From positions 9,640,001 through 9,704,000 of the forward strand of contig NC_134017.1 of assembly GCF_040712315.1 (NCBI RefSeq): a DNA stretch of 64,000 nt, written 5' to 3'. The notes below the pieces were generated by a model. It did no database searches, was not told the origin of the DNA, and was given only the letters and a program-made list of their open reading frames with translations. Positions 1 through 11,373 of this stretch are shown here, piece by piece (the first letter of the stretch is position 1; the number at the start of each line of letters is the position of its first letter). A program made the position numbers and the translations under genes. This DNA comes from Castanea sativa. Lineage: Eukaryota > Streptophyta > Magnoliopsida > Fagales > Fagaceae.

Positions 1-946
1 TTAGTTTGACAAAACAATAGAGAATCATCAGCAAAAAGCAAGTAGGAAATAGTAGGGGCGGTCCAACTAATAGAAACACCATGAAGCCGGCCATTTTCCT
101 CTTCCTTAGCTAAGAGTGATGTAAAAGCTTCAGCACAAATCAAGAATAAATAGGGTGATAAAGGATCACCTTGACGAATCCCTCTAGTTGGCTTGAAATT
201 ACCATATGCCTTACCATTAATCCAGACTGAAAAAGACGAAGTATTGACACAGCTCATGACCCAGTCAAGCCACCCTTGTGGAAACCCTAACTTAATCATC
301 ATTCCCTTCAAAAAAAACCACTCAACCCTATCATACGCCTTACTGATATCCAACTTTAGTGCAAGAGCACCTTTTTTACCCTTCCTCCTACCATGCATAG
401 CATGCAAAGTTTCATAGGTAACAAGCACATTATCAGTTATCAAACGGCCAGGCACTAAAGCACTCTGAGTGGGTGAAATTAGTTGGGGCAAGATCAACTT
501 CAATCTGTTAGCTAGTACCTTAGATATTATTTTATAAATAACATTGCACAAGCTAATAGGTTTGAACTCCGACATTTTCTCTGGGGACTTCACTTAAGGA
601 ATAAGGACAATATGAGTATAATTAATATCAGGCAACATGATACCAGTATTCAAAAAATCCAGAACAGCATTAGTCACATCATTTCCAACAATATGCCAAA
701 ATTTTTGATAAAGAGAGTATTCATACCATCCGGTCCAGGAGCTTTAGTTGGTCCCATTTGGAATAACGCCATCTTTACCTCATCAGCACAATACTCACTG
801 GATAAAATATTTAGCATCTCTGGAGACATCCTGTGGGTGACTGCATTTAGACATTCCTCCGTCCGGTCACACATACCTGAAGAAAACACATCCTCAAAAT
901 AATGTACTGCCACATCTACTACATCCTCAATTTGATCAACCCACAC
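1..946 (-). pseudogene. LINE ORF2 reverse-transcriptase domain, frameshifted and truncated
   Basis: Continues ORF2. The segment 946-674 holds the pre-RT linker and the KAPGPDGMNTLF motif. A one-base deletion near 705 shifts the frame, after which the RT core can be followed in another frame: LPDINYTHIVLIP, EFKPISLCNVIYKI, LDISKAYDRVEW, GDPLSPYLFLICAEA and the catalytic LLFADDSLLF (about 10-40). A stop (TAA where Lys is usual) lies at 596-594. The motif order and near-complete RT fingers and palm make the assignment safe. No thumb or zinc-binding tail is present in the window. Confidence 0.9.
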
Positions 947-1051
947 ACCCTCAGGATTTTTAATGCCCTATATGAAATTTCTTCGACGTCGTTGGGAGGC
1001 CTTTGAGTGGAAAAATTTAGTATTTTTGTCCCCAGACTTTAGCCAAGCCAA

Positions 1052-2113
1052 TCAGGAACGTTGTGCCCAATAAATTTCTTGCTTAAGAAAGAGATTATCA
1101 AGCTGTTTACTTGCTACCACAAAATCAGATCTGGTTGCCTCATTTTGATCACTTTCATTCAGCCTTTCAAGCACTTTTTTCGGTCTTTTTATTTCAGCCA
1201 CTTGAGGATTTGTCCTATTCGAACCCCAAGCTTGTAATTCAGCCCCACAGTGCCTTCTTTTATTGTTAATGTTGACCAAAGGAGGTCCTCCACTCCCTAT
1301 TCGGTCCCATGCTTCCTCAACTAAATTCTCACATTCCTCCATTAATAACCACACCTCTTCAAATTTGAACCCCCATGCCACTCTACCATGGAACCTGTTA
1401 TCCAACCCGGTGTGCAAGATTATTGGCATATGATCCAAAGAATGTGAAAATTTATAGGACACGGTACTTTCTGAAAATTTATCAAACCACTCCTTATTCG
1501 CAACCGCTCGATCAAGCCTCTCTCTAGTATTTGCTGCACCTGGGCGCTTATTGTTCCAAGTAAATTTATACCCCTGAAAACCTAAATCAATCAAATGACA
1601 ATCCTCCAAAACAGCCCTGAATTCGTCCATCTGTCTTACCTGTGGCGGATAGGTGCTCAGTTTTTCCGAAGAGTGTAAAAATGCATTAAAGTCACCAATA
1701 CAGCACCACGGACCAGTCACAAGTGAATAAAGATGCCGTAAAAGAGCCCAAGATTTGTGTTTCTGACTCAATTCAGGCCAGCCATAGAATCCAGTTAAAA
1801 ACCAAAGAAATCCATCAACCTCTACAACTTTTACCAAAACATGATTCTCCGTATAATTAATCACCTCCAACCGAACCTCCTCCTTCCAAAGCAGTGCTAA
1901 ACCACCTCCAGAATCGCGTTTTTTAACAATCAATATATTTAGATAAGCTAGGTCTCGACAATGTTTCATAAAACCATCTCTATCAAGCCTTGTTTCCATA
2001 AGGAAACATACATTGGGAACATGATCCTTCACTAAATCGTGAAGGCTTCGAACTGTCCAACAGTTTCCAAGCCCTTGGCAGTTCCAGCTTAGCAGCCTCA
2101 TTGTACTCGGCAA
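1052..2113 (-). pseudogene. LINE ORF2 N-terminus: AP-like endonuclease domain
   Basis: Endonuclease part of LINE ORF2, which nicks the target for reverse-transcription priming. It opens with MRLLSWNCQGLGN, has the catalytic glutamate in METRLD, GDFNAFLHS in the middle and DHMPIIL near the domain end, in the family order. About 353 codons are open. They end at a TGA within an otherwise conserved stretch (AQRS*LAWLKSGDKNTKFFH), where CGA (Arg) is expected, which fits a CpG transition. The same frame continues into the RT with another stop (TAG for CAG) near 975. ORF1 and ORF2 are about 215 bp apart. Confidence 0.92.
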
Positions 2114-2327
2114 GGGTGTTCTGACACCCCCGCCGCTTCAACTATTTGAGAAATATCCCCGACTTAATTCTCTTCCCTGCATGCTCTTCAACGCTGCTAA
2201 AACCTTCATGTTGCCGTCCTTGGCTTATTCTCTTCCCCAGAATTGATTTTGCACCCTCTTTTAACAAGTCCATAGGCCCATAGTCCATACGAGCAAGCCT
2301 GGTCCACATCCGTTTTTTGTCAACTCC

Positions 2328-3422
2328 TTAAGGCCCACTAATTCCACTTTCATTCAGAGGTCCAGCAAACTCCCTCAGCCCATCCCCACTTGATCCAATT
2401 TCTTCATCATCAGACGTAACCTTGTCCACCCCATTCAAACCCAGAAACTTCCCTCCATGAAACACGGGATTTGGCTGCGAAATTTCTGGAGAAATCTCGA
2501 GAATCACGTTACTTCCTTTAGTACGTTTGTCATCACAAACCCTAGGAGTAGCTTCAACACTACCGCCGTCATCCGCCGCTTCTACCGTATCTCTCCCCTG
2601 CTTTGGTTGGGCACTCCTTACATCAGTCCCATTGTCATCCTCATCCCAAGCCTTACCTGTACAACTTGGTGACCGAACTCGAGATCCAAATGCCTTCATC
2701 CGCTCACCATATTGACAAACTACATCACCACCATTCTTAGTTAACGCATAGTATTGAGCACAATGTTTGAGATCATGCCCAAGCATACCACAATGGTGGC
2801 AAAACAGAGACAACCTTTCATACTTAAATGATACCCACGTCCTCTGCCCATTCGAACCTGCCAAGAAAGCCCCTCTCCAGATAGGTTTGGATAGAGAAAG
2901 TGCAACCTTCACTCTCATAAAAAAATTTGGTACATCCTGCCTCTGCCTCTTCTCCACTTCCTCTACAACCCCCAAACGACTACCTATCTCCCTTGCGACT
3001 TTCGGTGAAACCATATCAAACGGTGCCCCCCAGATTTGCACCCAAAAGGATGCTGAATCAAACTTGACGTTGGCTGCCGTCATTCCAATTTTCCATCGTA
3101 CTAACAATAAAACTTGATTATCAAATGTCCATGGCCCACCTCTCAACACTCTCTCCATATCAAATTCAATTTGGAACTTGAATTAAAAAAGATTTGCCCC
3201 TACTTCCACCACCTATACTTGATTCTCTAGACCCCACGCTATCTTAAGTGTACTTTGAGCAGCCCGCTTATTAAAAGGTTTACAGGAGAGAAACTTCCCA
3301 ATCAAGCTCTGAGAACAACTTTCAATCTCTTCCCTCCGTCCTTCATCTGAAATAGCAATAACTTCTTCCTCTTCCGTCGTTAGTTTCATGTTTTCCAGAT
3401 GAGAAATCACGTCATCCGCCAT
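2328..3422 (-). pseudogene. LINE ORF1 (gag-like, DUF4283 + CCHC zinc knuckle), broken
   Basis: ORF1 of the LINE, which in this clade makes the RNA-binding protein of the retrotransposition RNP. The N-terminal piece (3422-3213, beginning MADDVISHLENMKL) and the main piece (3158-2328) are in one frame, separated by two stops: TAG at 3215-3213 and a TAA about nine codons later. The main piece carries the DUF4283 core (RGGPWTFDNQ, then a FWVQIWGAP stretch) and a knuckle CHHCGMLGHDLKHC with CX2CX4HX4C spacing. The C-terminal third is low-complexity and polar. The family is clear; the start at 3422 is the conventional one for it. Confidence 0.9.
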
Positions 3423-3613
3423 AATCCAAGAACAGCGATATCAAAAAACAAAAGAAAAGTGTAACCCTTAGTATAACCTAAGGGAGGGAGAGTCTCATAG
3501 AAAAACGAGAGAAAGAACTCCTACCCTAGAGGAGAGTTTTTGGTTTCAAAGCATTAGTTAAAAGGCCCATAAAAAAAAACATTTCATACCAAAATCATGC
3601 CTGACATGATTTT

Positions 3614-3905
3614 TCATGGACAAAATTCATCCATAATCATTTCCATGGTGAAATTTCCAGCAATTTCCTTTTCTATATAAACTATCACATTATCTGCCAA
3701 AAGTTCATCCTCCATTCTATTGTGAAGTCTTGTTTTTAATAGTTTTATAGCTGAAATAGCTCATTCTGTAGTTGTTGTAGAAATTGGAAGAGTCAACACA
3801 AGACGAATTAGTCTATCAATTAAATGATAGAATTTAGACTTCCCTAAAATTTCTAATCCCCTACATAGCTCAGATATTGTACCCATATTCTAAAAATCTG
3901 GATGC
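3614..3905 (-). pseudogene. hAT-type transposase C-terminus (TTF/ZMYM1-like family)
   Basis: Minus-strand remnant of the C-terminal dimerisation region of a DUF4371/ZMYM1-like hAT transposase. Readable residues include IRLVLTLPISTTTTE, then AISAIKLLKTRLHNRMEDE and VIVYIEKEIAGNF, ending at a natural-looking stop (TGA 3616-3614). An in-frame TGA replaces the usual Arg after the TTTE stretch (CGA to TGA). The 5' side stops at 3913, where the copia LTR begins, so the LTR insertion may have removed or displaced the rest. It is a different hAT family from the BED-finger remnant at 5996-6480. Confidence 0.75.
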
Positions 3906-3913
3906 TTTGTCAC

Positions 3914-4753
3914 TGTTCATTTTTAGACCCCTTAAAATACAAGTTGTTTAACCTAGTTATTTAGCCAAGTGATTACTTAGTTAAATTATTCAGATCTAGG
4001 TTAACACAATCAAATCATATCATATAAAGCAGTGCGAAAAAGTAAATAACACAGGATATGATAACCCAGGAAAACCAAACCGGTAAAAAACCTGGGGAGG
4101 ATTTCACCTAGTTATCTTCAAGGTAAAACAGATCCATTATGAAAGAATTGAAGTTTTTACAAAAAAATTTAGATCACTAACATTCTATTGCTACCTTGTG
4201 TAGAAAACTTACTACCATGACTACATGACAGTTCCGAGTCCACGGACTACTTCTTTCTTAGATCCACAGTAGTCACAAGTTCTCCTACTTGTGTTTTTCT
4301 TTAAGCTCTTGAAAACAGCAACTGAAGAGATCACCAAGTTCTTGACATCAATCTTGATCTTGATAACCCTAAGTGTGTATGAAGGTAAACACATCTACAT
4401 CTGACAGAAGATTCACACACACAGCATCTTAACAACCTCTAAAATGTGGCAAGGGTGTTTCTTTTTATATGAGACATAAAACATAAAACCCTACACATCA
4501 AACAGGCTTAGGCTGAGTTGGAAAATCTGCAGAAAAAACAATCTGCACGAGGTTCAATCGATCGAGTTTAATTTTTGATCAATCAAGCCTTGAAGATTTA
4601 GTCCAATAAATCCTACAGTACACTCGATTCCAATATTACACATAAACATACTTTGAGCAGCCTAAATCTAGATTCTAAGTTTTGATCATGGTTTGCCAAC
4701 ATTACACATTAAAGTTCCAATATATTTAGATAATAAAGTCTTAGAACCTAAAA
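3914..4753 (-). mobile_element. Copia-type LTR (3' LTR), minus orientation
   Basis: An 840-bp LTR of the same family as the solo LTR at 46147-46988; the two align from end to end. On the minus strand it starts where TGTTAGG would be (here mutated to TTTTAGG) and ends AAAATGAACA. Directly upstream in its own orientation (4754-4775) is a polypurine-like AAAGGGCGAGAT, placing it as a 3' LTR still joined to internal sequence. The candidate 5-bp flank at 3909-3913 (GTCAC) cannot be paired because no matching 5' LTR is seen. Confidence 0.85.
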
Positions 4754-5460
4754 ATCTCGCCCTTTGGCAATCCATGACAAAACGCATAACAAAACAGAAA
4801 TGCTTAAAGTTACAACCAGCCCATTAAACATTAAACATGCCCAAAAACAATTCAACCTAACTACTATCTATCACTTGCTAGTGTAGCCAATAACACGATT
4901 GAATAAACCTGTATATTCCTAAAACACTCAACAAACACATAAACACATATGTGGAAAATACAAGTAAAACAAAATAAAATTCTTGATTTCACACAACAGA
5001 AAATAAAACACATATGACATGAATAACGTCATAATATAAATCAATAATCAATGTAGCACATGTGAAAGAAAAAATAATAGAAATAAAAACATAATATCTC
5101 CCCCTAACATATACAATAAAAGAAATAAATACATCATGAGCCAAAAAAAATATACATCATGAAGCTCCTAGATACAATGTAAAGCTCCAAAGCTCCAAAA
5201 ACATCAAAATCTCCCCCTATCTCCATCAATATGTACTCCCCCTTTTTGTGACGAATTGCCAAAGGGCAATCAAGGCTCATCATCAAAAGGAGGTGATGGA
5301 GTAGACCGCCGAACATTCTCCAAATCCACACACAAAGCCTAAAACTCTGTAACCACATCCACCAAAAATTGTCCATGCGCCACCTAAATGGTCATGACAG
5401 TATCCAACATACTCCAAATGGATGAATCATCCAAAGTAGAAGGTGGAGGATCAACAGCTC
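4754..5460 (-). mobile_element. Internal 3' remnant of the copia element
   Basis: AT-rich sequence between the 3' LTR and an unrelated LTR fragment. It contains several runs of CTCCCCCT on the plus strand (polypurine GGGGGAG on the coding strand), typical of the untranslated segment between the copia pol end and the 3' LTR. An 80-codon open stretch at 5134-5376 has no recognisable domain and I do not call it a gene. No integrase or RT sequence is present, so most of the element is gone. Confidence 0.6.
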
Positions 5461-5995
5461 TTCTTTCTCTTGAGGAAGCTGCTGCGTTTGTACACCGTAG
5501 GGTTTTGTGACCAAGCATCTTCGTGATCTTCATCGTGTGATGAACTGAAGAACTTTGCAGCTAACATTCTTCTCATGTTGGTGATCAAGTTGCACATTGG
5601 GATCCGCGCATCTTTTGGTTAGTTATATACTAGGAGCCATGTAATACAAGGAGAGATTGTCACTACAAAACAAGTCCAATTATGTATTAGGGTAAGGGTT
5701 CAACTATAAGTTGGTATAAAGTACTAGGATTCCTTTACTTATAACCGCTTGTTTTGATAATAGTATATCTTCTTAGGAGTGATGACCTTAAAATCACCCG
5801 GTGGGATTTTTGCCTCGAAGGTTTTTCCCATTCATAAACAAATCACCGTGTCATTTAATTTCCACTGCATATTTAGTTATTTGGTGATTTTTTTGTGCTG
5901 TCACGTACGTTGCATGTTAATTTGATTAATTAATTAAACTTGACTAATTAATCAATTAATCCATCACAAGGGGTCAATATATTTTTGGCCTATCA
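5461..5995 (+). mobile_element. Truncated copia-like LTR (3' half), same family as 54010-55015
   Basis: This segment aligns closely with the last 535 bp of the solo LTR at 54010-55015. Shared landmarks are the TTCTTTCTCTTGAGGAAGC start, TGATGAACTGAAGAACTTTG, AAAATCACCCGGTGGG, and a terminal TATCA at 5991-5995. The 5' half is missing. It abuts the hAT transposase remnant at 5996 exactly at the LTR end, so it probably marks where an LTR element landed in that gene. Confidence 0.8.
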
Positions 5996-6480
5996 CTCCA
6001 TAGCCAATTCTGAGCACACATCATTGCCTCTATATTCTTGGGATAAAGCCTACTACGGTGTGGGCATTCATGTAGGGTGACCATACGAGCAAGATTATTC
6101 CTCACTTTGACTTGATCAAATTGGTAAGCATATATACTCATCGTTCCATCCAACTTATTTTGTTGTTTAATTAAGACTTGTTGTCGCATATCCCTTAAAT
6201 CTTTAAAATTCAACCATGGACATTTTGCTAAATGATTACGCAAATGGGTTGTACCTTGGCTAGACTCACCCAAGTAAAGCTTGCAACAATGATGGCATTA
6301 GGCTTTAAATTTGCCATCAAATTTTTTCCTTGTAAAATGCTCCCAAACATCTGGAGTAGTCTTTCTTTTTCTACTTGTCCAAGTCCTCAGTTGTAGGCTC
6401 TTGCTCTCCTTCTTCCTTTGTCCCTTCTTGTTCCTCTATCTTTAAGTCTTCTCCCACTAAGTCCACCATCGGGGATTTTG
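5996..6480 (-). pseudogene. hAT transposase N-terminus with BED zinc finger (RICESLEEPER-like)
   Basis: Minus-strand remnant of an Ac-superfamily transposase: an acidic N-terminus, a TPDVWEHFTRKKFDGKFKA stretch, then a BED-type finger with CHHC, the linker YLGESSQGTTHLRNHLAKC, and LNFKDLRDMRQQ downstream. A stop (TAA) sits directly before CHHC. Homology ends at the LTR boundary at 5995. The catalytic core and dimerisation domain are absent, so it is non-functional. Confidence 0.82.
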
Positions 6481-7838
6481 GACTCCTAATTAGTTCAGAA
6501 GTTTAGGAGTTAGAAATTCTATCAATCAAAAAAAAATATTCACAAATTAATTATTACACATACTCATTGATTAATGGGCAAAAATTCATAATTACACAAA
6601 TTCACAAATTCTATCAACCCAATCATAATTAAACATGATTAACTACAAATTCAAACACTTACTCTTTCTTTAATGGGCATAAAGGTGATGGTGATCCTGA
6701 GGGTGAGCTGCCAGAAGGTGACAATGGCAAGGGTGATCATGAAAATGGCAAAGGAGACCGCATAGTTGGCAAGGGACAACATCCAATTCTCAAGGGAGAG
6801 TTGCTTGGCAAAGGACAACCAGAGTTGTTTGTGTCTCCCATCTCTGTTTTAGGCACTGCATTCACAACAAACACAAAAAATAATAAACAATTTCTTCCAT
6901 TAAACAATTACACTTTATTTGAAAAACATTTTCCCATAGAATTTATTTTTCCATTAAACTACACTCAATTATTCACTCATCAAAAATGAAATGTCTCACT
7001 CACTTTTTAATAGCTAAAATAACAAGGGTTTAACATATATTGACAAACCAAACTATGCACCCAAAATTTAGCATCACACAGTTTCCCTTTCTTTTAAATA
7101 AAGGAGCTAAAAAAATTGTGCACTAAATTGAATTCAATCACCCTATAGAATTATGTAGAATTTCTCACAGCTCTCATAGTTGTAAATCATTTCATGCATA
7201 AAAAGGCTTTGCAAGGCAACAAAACTCATTAATAAATTTCACACTGTAAAGAAAACAAGATCAAACACGTCATCCCCTTTTACCAAGAAATTGAGAGATT
7301 AGACAACAATATATTACAGTTACACCACAAAGTCTCAGAATTTTAAGTCTTTAAACTTCAATAACTAGAAGTAGCACAAAATGGTTGAAGTCCATATTTT
7401 TCTTAAGTAGAGAAAACAAAAGAAAAAAAAAAAAACATTTTATGAAATACTTAAGAAAACTATGGGCTTTCGTTGGTTTTTGGATTTACAAGGGAATTTG
7501 ATTATGAAATACTTAAGAAAAAAAATTGAAGAGATGTAGAGAACAGACCGGCAGTGACAACTAGGGACGGCGGTGAGACCTTGGACTGGTGGTGAATGCT
7601 TGGGCTGGCAATGAGATTAAGAGTGAGTGAGAGCTTGAACTAACGGTGTAGAGAGCTTGGACCAGCGATGAAAGACAAAGAGCTAGGGCTGGCAGTGCTA
7701 GAGAGTGAGTGAGACGGAAGCCGTGTGACTGTGTGAGCTATGAGATTAAGAGTGAGTGAGGCGGCTGTGGCTGTGCTGTGAGTGTGCTTGTGTGAGGCGT
7801 GAGCTAAAATGAGATGTGAATGGGTTAGACTTTATAAC
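6481..7838 (-). other. 5' noncoding region of the hAT remnant and intergenic DNA
   Basis: No supportable gene. The stretch 6660-6830 is G-rich with GGTGATGGTGATCC-like repeats, and 7540-7800 has a GC-richer, CACC/GCC-rich composition on the minus strand like the leader of hAT transposase genes. The rest is AT-rich spacer. The stretch ends at a (TG)n run. Confidence 0.4.
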
Positions 7839-7862
7839 TGTGTGTGTGTGTGTGTGTGTGTG
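7839..7862. repeat. (TG)n microsatellite abutting an LTR start
   Basis: About 11 uninterrupted TG dinucleotides that run directly into the TGTTAGGG start of the LTR fragment at 7861. Confidence 0.9.
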
Positions 7863-8165
7863 TTAGGGACATATTTTATGTAAATTGGCTAATCCTTTGA
7901 CAAAATGCATTTTACTTGTAATTGGGTAGATTTAAGATAGGTTTAGTACTTCAAGAAACATGTTGTTCAAGCCAAGTATTAAAGCCATGAAGATTGGACC
8001 AAGAAACAAGTGAAGAAAATATGTTCATTAAAGCTCAACAAATACCTTGACAAAAACAGTATCTATCAAGACTTAAGAACAAAGCTCAACGAAAGCTCGA
8101 CAGAAGCTGAATCTGTCAAGGTCTACGAACTTGGTAATCCTCATTCTACTAGTAACTCGTGGGGT
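7861..8165 (+). mobile_element. Truncated copia-like LTR (5' third)
   Basis: Begins TGTTAGGGACATATTTTATG and matches the LTR start at 52291 nearly base for base for about 290 bp, including the GACAAAATGC and ATTGGACCAAGAAACAAG blocks. Homology stops near 8160, where TNL-type intron sequence begins. This places an LTR fragment where the TIR exon of the adjacent resistance gene should be. Confidence 0.8.
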
Positions 8166-8530
8166 CCTTAGCTTTTCTTTTTTATAAACTACTGGCCTAC
8201 CTGTAGTCTTTTCATTCGAATTCCTACCTCCAATTTATAGTTTATGTTTCCTGCAAAATAGTCTTGATAAGCATGTAAAAATTTCCATAACAAGTGGTTA
8301 GCGAAAAGTAGAATTATATAGTTAATACTTCAATTGTTTAATTTTTTTTAATGAAAAAGAAGGGTGCATGAAAATAGCAATCCTAGAAATGTACAACAGA
8401 GGACTAAATCTAATTAGACACTCTCAAAGTGGCTGAACGAAGCTAAGACTATGCTTATGTTGAATGTTTTGTATCTAAATGTGGCTATCTCTGCCTCATC
8501 AAAATTATTGTTTTGCTATTTTTTTTGCAG

Positions 8531-9629
8531 GCATGAATCAATAGTTATCCAAGAAATCACTGGATGGATATTTAGTGAGTTGTATAGTAAATTCTCAAGT
8601 GTTTCTAAGGACCTTGTTGGAATGGACTCCTGTGCAAAGGAAATGTTGGATTCATACTTAGGCGGAGGGTTGGGTGGTGTTCGCTTTGTTGGGATATGCG
8701 GGATGGGTGGAATAGGCAAAACAACTCTTGCACAGGAAATTTATAAAAGAATTTTTGGCAACTTTGAAGCAAGTAGCTTTATTGCTAATGTTAGAGAATA
8801 AACTAAAAATCAAGGTCTAGTTTCTTTACAAAAACAACTTCTTTCTAAGATCCTCATGAAAAGTGAAATAAATATATGGAACGTTTGTGAAGGAATTGAT
8901 ATTATAAGGAATACACTATGTAATAAAAGGGTTTTTATTGTTCTTGATGATGTGGAAAAAGAAGAACAATTTGGAGCATTAGCAGGAAAGCATGATTGGT
9001 TTGGTCTCGGAAGTAGTATCATTGTAACAAGCAGAGATAGCCATTTATTGGTAAGATGTGGTGTGAATGATATATATACAGCTAAGGGGTTGAGTAATGA
9101 TGATGCTTTGCAACTTTTTAGTTGGGGAGCTTTTCATAAACCTTATCCTGAAGAAAATTATGTGAATTTGTCTAAGGACTTTGTGAATTATGCTAAAGGC
9201 CTTCCTTTTGCTCTTAAAATTTTAGGTTCTTCATTGTTTGCTAAAAGAACGAATGAATGGAAAAGTGCTCTAGATAAACTAAAAGAAGAATCTAATAGAA
9301 ACATTTTGGATATACTTCAAATAAGTTTTGATGAGCTAACAAATTCACAAAAAGGATTCTTTTTAGATATTGCATGTTTTTTCAAAGGAGAGAACAAAGA
9401 TTTTATAAGAGATATACTGGAAAGTTTAGGCTATTATCCAGACTACAATATTGGTGTTCTTGTGGACAAATCTCTCATAACCATTGATAACGGAAGAACT
9501 TTGTGGATGCATGATTTGCTACAAGATATGGGTCAAGAAATAGTTCTTCGTGAATCTCCTAAAGAGCCTGATAGACGTAGTAGGTTGTGGATTTATGAGG
9601 ATGTCATTCATGTATTAAAGAATAATACC
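8531..9629 (+). pseudogene. TNL exon 2: NB-ARC domain
   Basis: The nucleotide-binding switch of the receptor. Visible motifs in order: P-loop GICGMGGIGKTTLA, RNBS-A end FIANVRE, kinase-2 RVFIVLDDVE (TNL-type, without the CNL tryptophan), RNBS-B SSIIVTSRD, GLPFAL (GLPL variant), RNBS-D FLDIACFFKGE and MHD in LWMHDLLQDMGQEIV. The stop at 8799-8801 falls between P-loop and kinase-2. The next in-frame ATG (8856) would give a protein without the P-loop, so the ATPase switch is lost. Confidence 0.92.
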
Positions 9630-9733
9630 ATAAGCTGACTAATATAAACTTGAACTTAAATAAGTACATATATTATTATTAAAATTTTTAAGATTTTACT
9701 AATTATTCTAATTTCATTGTTTTTGGTTATTAG

Positions 9734-10072
9734 GGAACAGAAGTAGTTGAAGGCATAATGCTAAACCTACCTATTCAAAAACAGGAACAATTGAGTGCTG
9801 AAGCTTTCTCAAAGATGAAGTTTTTGAGATTGCTTAAAATTGGTAATAAGGGACTTTTACAAAACTTCATAAATGGTATGCAACTTCCAAAAGACATTCT
9901 TCGAGGTGCGGTGCAACTTCCACAAGGCCTCAGTTATCTACCTAATGAGTTTCGTGTTCTTGAATGGCATGGATATCATTTAAAATGCATACCAACCAAT
10001 TTCCAACCAAACAAACTTGTTGAGTTGAGAATGCATTGTAGTGGGATCAAACAACTATGGAAAGGAAATATG
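9734..10072 (+). pseudogene. TNL exon 3: NB-LRR linker
   Basis: Starts after TTATTAG with GTEVVEGIMLNL, the conserved opening of this TNL exon, and ends before GTAAGA. It contains AEAFSKMKFLRLLKI and EWHGYHLKCIPTNFQPNKLVEL, the standard linker leading to the first LRR. The frame is open throughout. Confidence 0.9.
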
Positions 10073-10156
10073 GTAAGATTTTAGTTATGCAAATGTGCAT
10101 TTTATTCCTTTTCATTAAGTCCTATCTTTATCTAATTATTTATTGGTTTATAACAG

Positions 10157-11225
10157 AATTTAGATGAGTTAAAACTCATGGACCTAAGTGGCTCTCAAAA
10201 CTTGATTGAGATCCCGGACCTTAGTGGAGCCCCAAAGCTTAAGCAATTGATTCTTCAACATTGTACAAGACTATATAAGATTCACTCATCTCTTGGAGAT
10301 CTCAAACAACTAATTCAATTGGATCTGAATGGTTGCAAATGTCTCGAAAACCTTCCTCACAAGGTCAGCTTGGAAGCACTTGAAATTTTCGATCTTGGTG
10401 GTTGTTTGAGATTGAAGAAGTTTCCAAAAATTGTAGGAAATATGTCGTGTTTGTCAAAACTTTGTTTGAATGAGACAACTATAAGCGAACTACCATTCTC
10501 TGTGGAGTATTTAACTGGCCTTATTGAATTGGATCTAAGAAATTGCAAAAATCTTTTTAGTCTTTCAGATGCCTATTGCTAATTAATATCTTTGAAGATT
10601 CTCATTTTATCTGGCTGTTCAAAACTTAAAGAACTACCAGAGAATTTGGGGAATATCAAAGGTTTGGAGAAGCTAGACGTGAGTGGAACTGCAATAACAA
10701 GGCTACCTTCATCTGTTGTTCACTTAAAAAATCTTAGGGTGCTATCTCTTCGTGAATGTGTGGGGCTGTCATCCAAATCGTCTAATATGCTTCTTAGTTT
10801 TCGTTTAATGCAGCCAAGAAGTAGTCCAGATCTCATGGGCATGTTACAAGGCTTATGCTCTTTAACCTATCTGGATTTAAGCTATTGCAATCTTCAAACA
10901 ATTCCTAGTGTTCTTGGGAGCTTGTCATCTTTAGAATTTTTAAATCTTAGAGGAAATAATTTTGTTTGCCTTCCTAAAAGTATCATTCTACTATCTAATC
11001 TGGTACAACTTGTTTTGGCTGGTTGCACTCAACTTCAAATGTGTCCCAAGCTTCCATTAAGTATTGGATATATAGATGCAATAGGGTGTACCTCATTGGA
11101 AACATTTCCATTAAGAGCAGAATATGATTTTTAGCCGAATCTACTTCTTCTCAATTGCAACAAATTGATTAAGAATGAAGGCTATAGTAACCTGTTGTCA
11201 ACAATGCTAAGACATTATAACATTA
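10157..11225 (+). pseudogene. TNL exon 4: leucine-rich repeats
   Basis: About a dozen plant LRR units starting LKLMDLSGSQNLIEIPDLSG and continuing with LQLDLNGC, LEIFDLGGC, LILSGCSKL, LEKLDVSGTAI, LTYLDLSYCNL and LEFLNLRGNN spacing. Two stops interrupt it (10580-10582 where Ser is usual, 11132-11134). The final part reads NLLLLNCNKLIKN as in intact TNLs. The donor is probably after the AACATTAAG near 11225, where a long TC tract follows. Confidence 0.88.
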
Positions 11226-11262
<37 letters not shown>

Positions 11263-11373
11263 TCTCTCATATGAAATAATTTTGTTTGTTTTAGAAAGTA
11301 TCATGATTCCATTGATTAAGAATGAAATAATTTTGTTTGCCTTCCTAAAAGTATCATGATTTGTTTGTTTCAG
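11226..11373 (+). repeat. Intron with (TC)n tract and filler copied from the LRR exon
   Basis: The putative intron between LRR and C-JID exons begins with about 20 TC dinucleotides and ends TTTGTTTCAG. In between are two copies of a segment beginning GAAATAATTTTGTTTG (11275 and 11321). It also occurs in the LRR exon near 10958, where it encodes NNFVCLPKSI. The second intron copy, preceded by ATTGATTAAGAATG as at 11165, looks like patchwork filler DNA from repair or slippage. Confidence 0.65.

Larger units (their letters stand above)
1..3545 (-). mobile_element. L1-type LINE retrotransposon, degenerate, cut by left window edge
   Basis: Read on the minus strand this is a plant L1-clade non-LTR element in the order ORF1 (gag-like, DUF4283 plus CCHC knuckle), AP-type endonuclease, reverse transcriptase. 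The 5' end lies near 3545, just beyond the ORF1 start at 3422. The RT runs off the left edge just after its FADD active-site motif, so the RT thumb, zf-RVT region and 3' tail are outside the window. At least five in-frame stops and one frameshift are visible, so the copy is dead. No target-site duplication can be tested because one end is missing. Confidence 0.93.

Noticed and set aside
5134..5376. 80-codon minus-strand frame beside the copia LTR
   Set aside because: Low-complexity, no domain, lies in the usual untranslated tail of the element.
3614..6480. One hAT transposase gene split by LTRs
   Set aside because: The C-terminal piece is of the TTF/ZMYM1-like family and the N-terminal piece is BED-finger RICESLEEPER-like; these belong to different families, so they are two elements.
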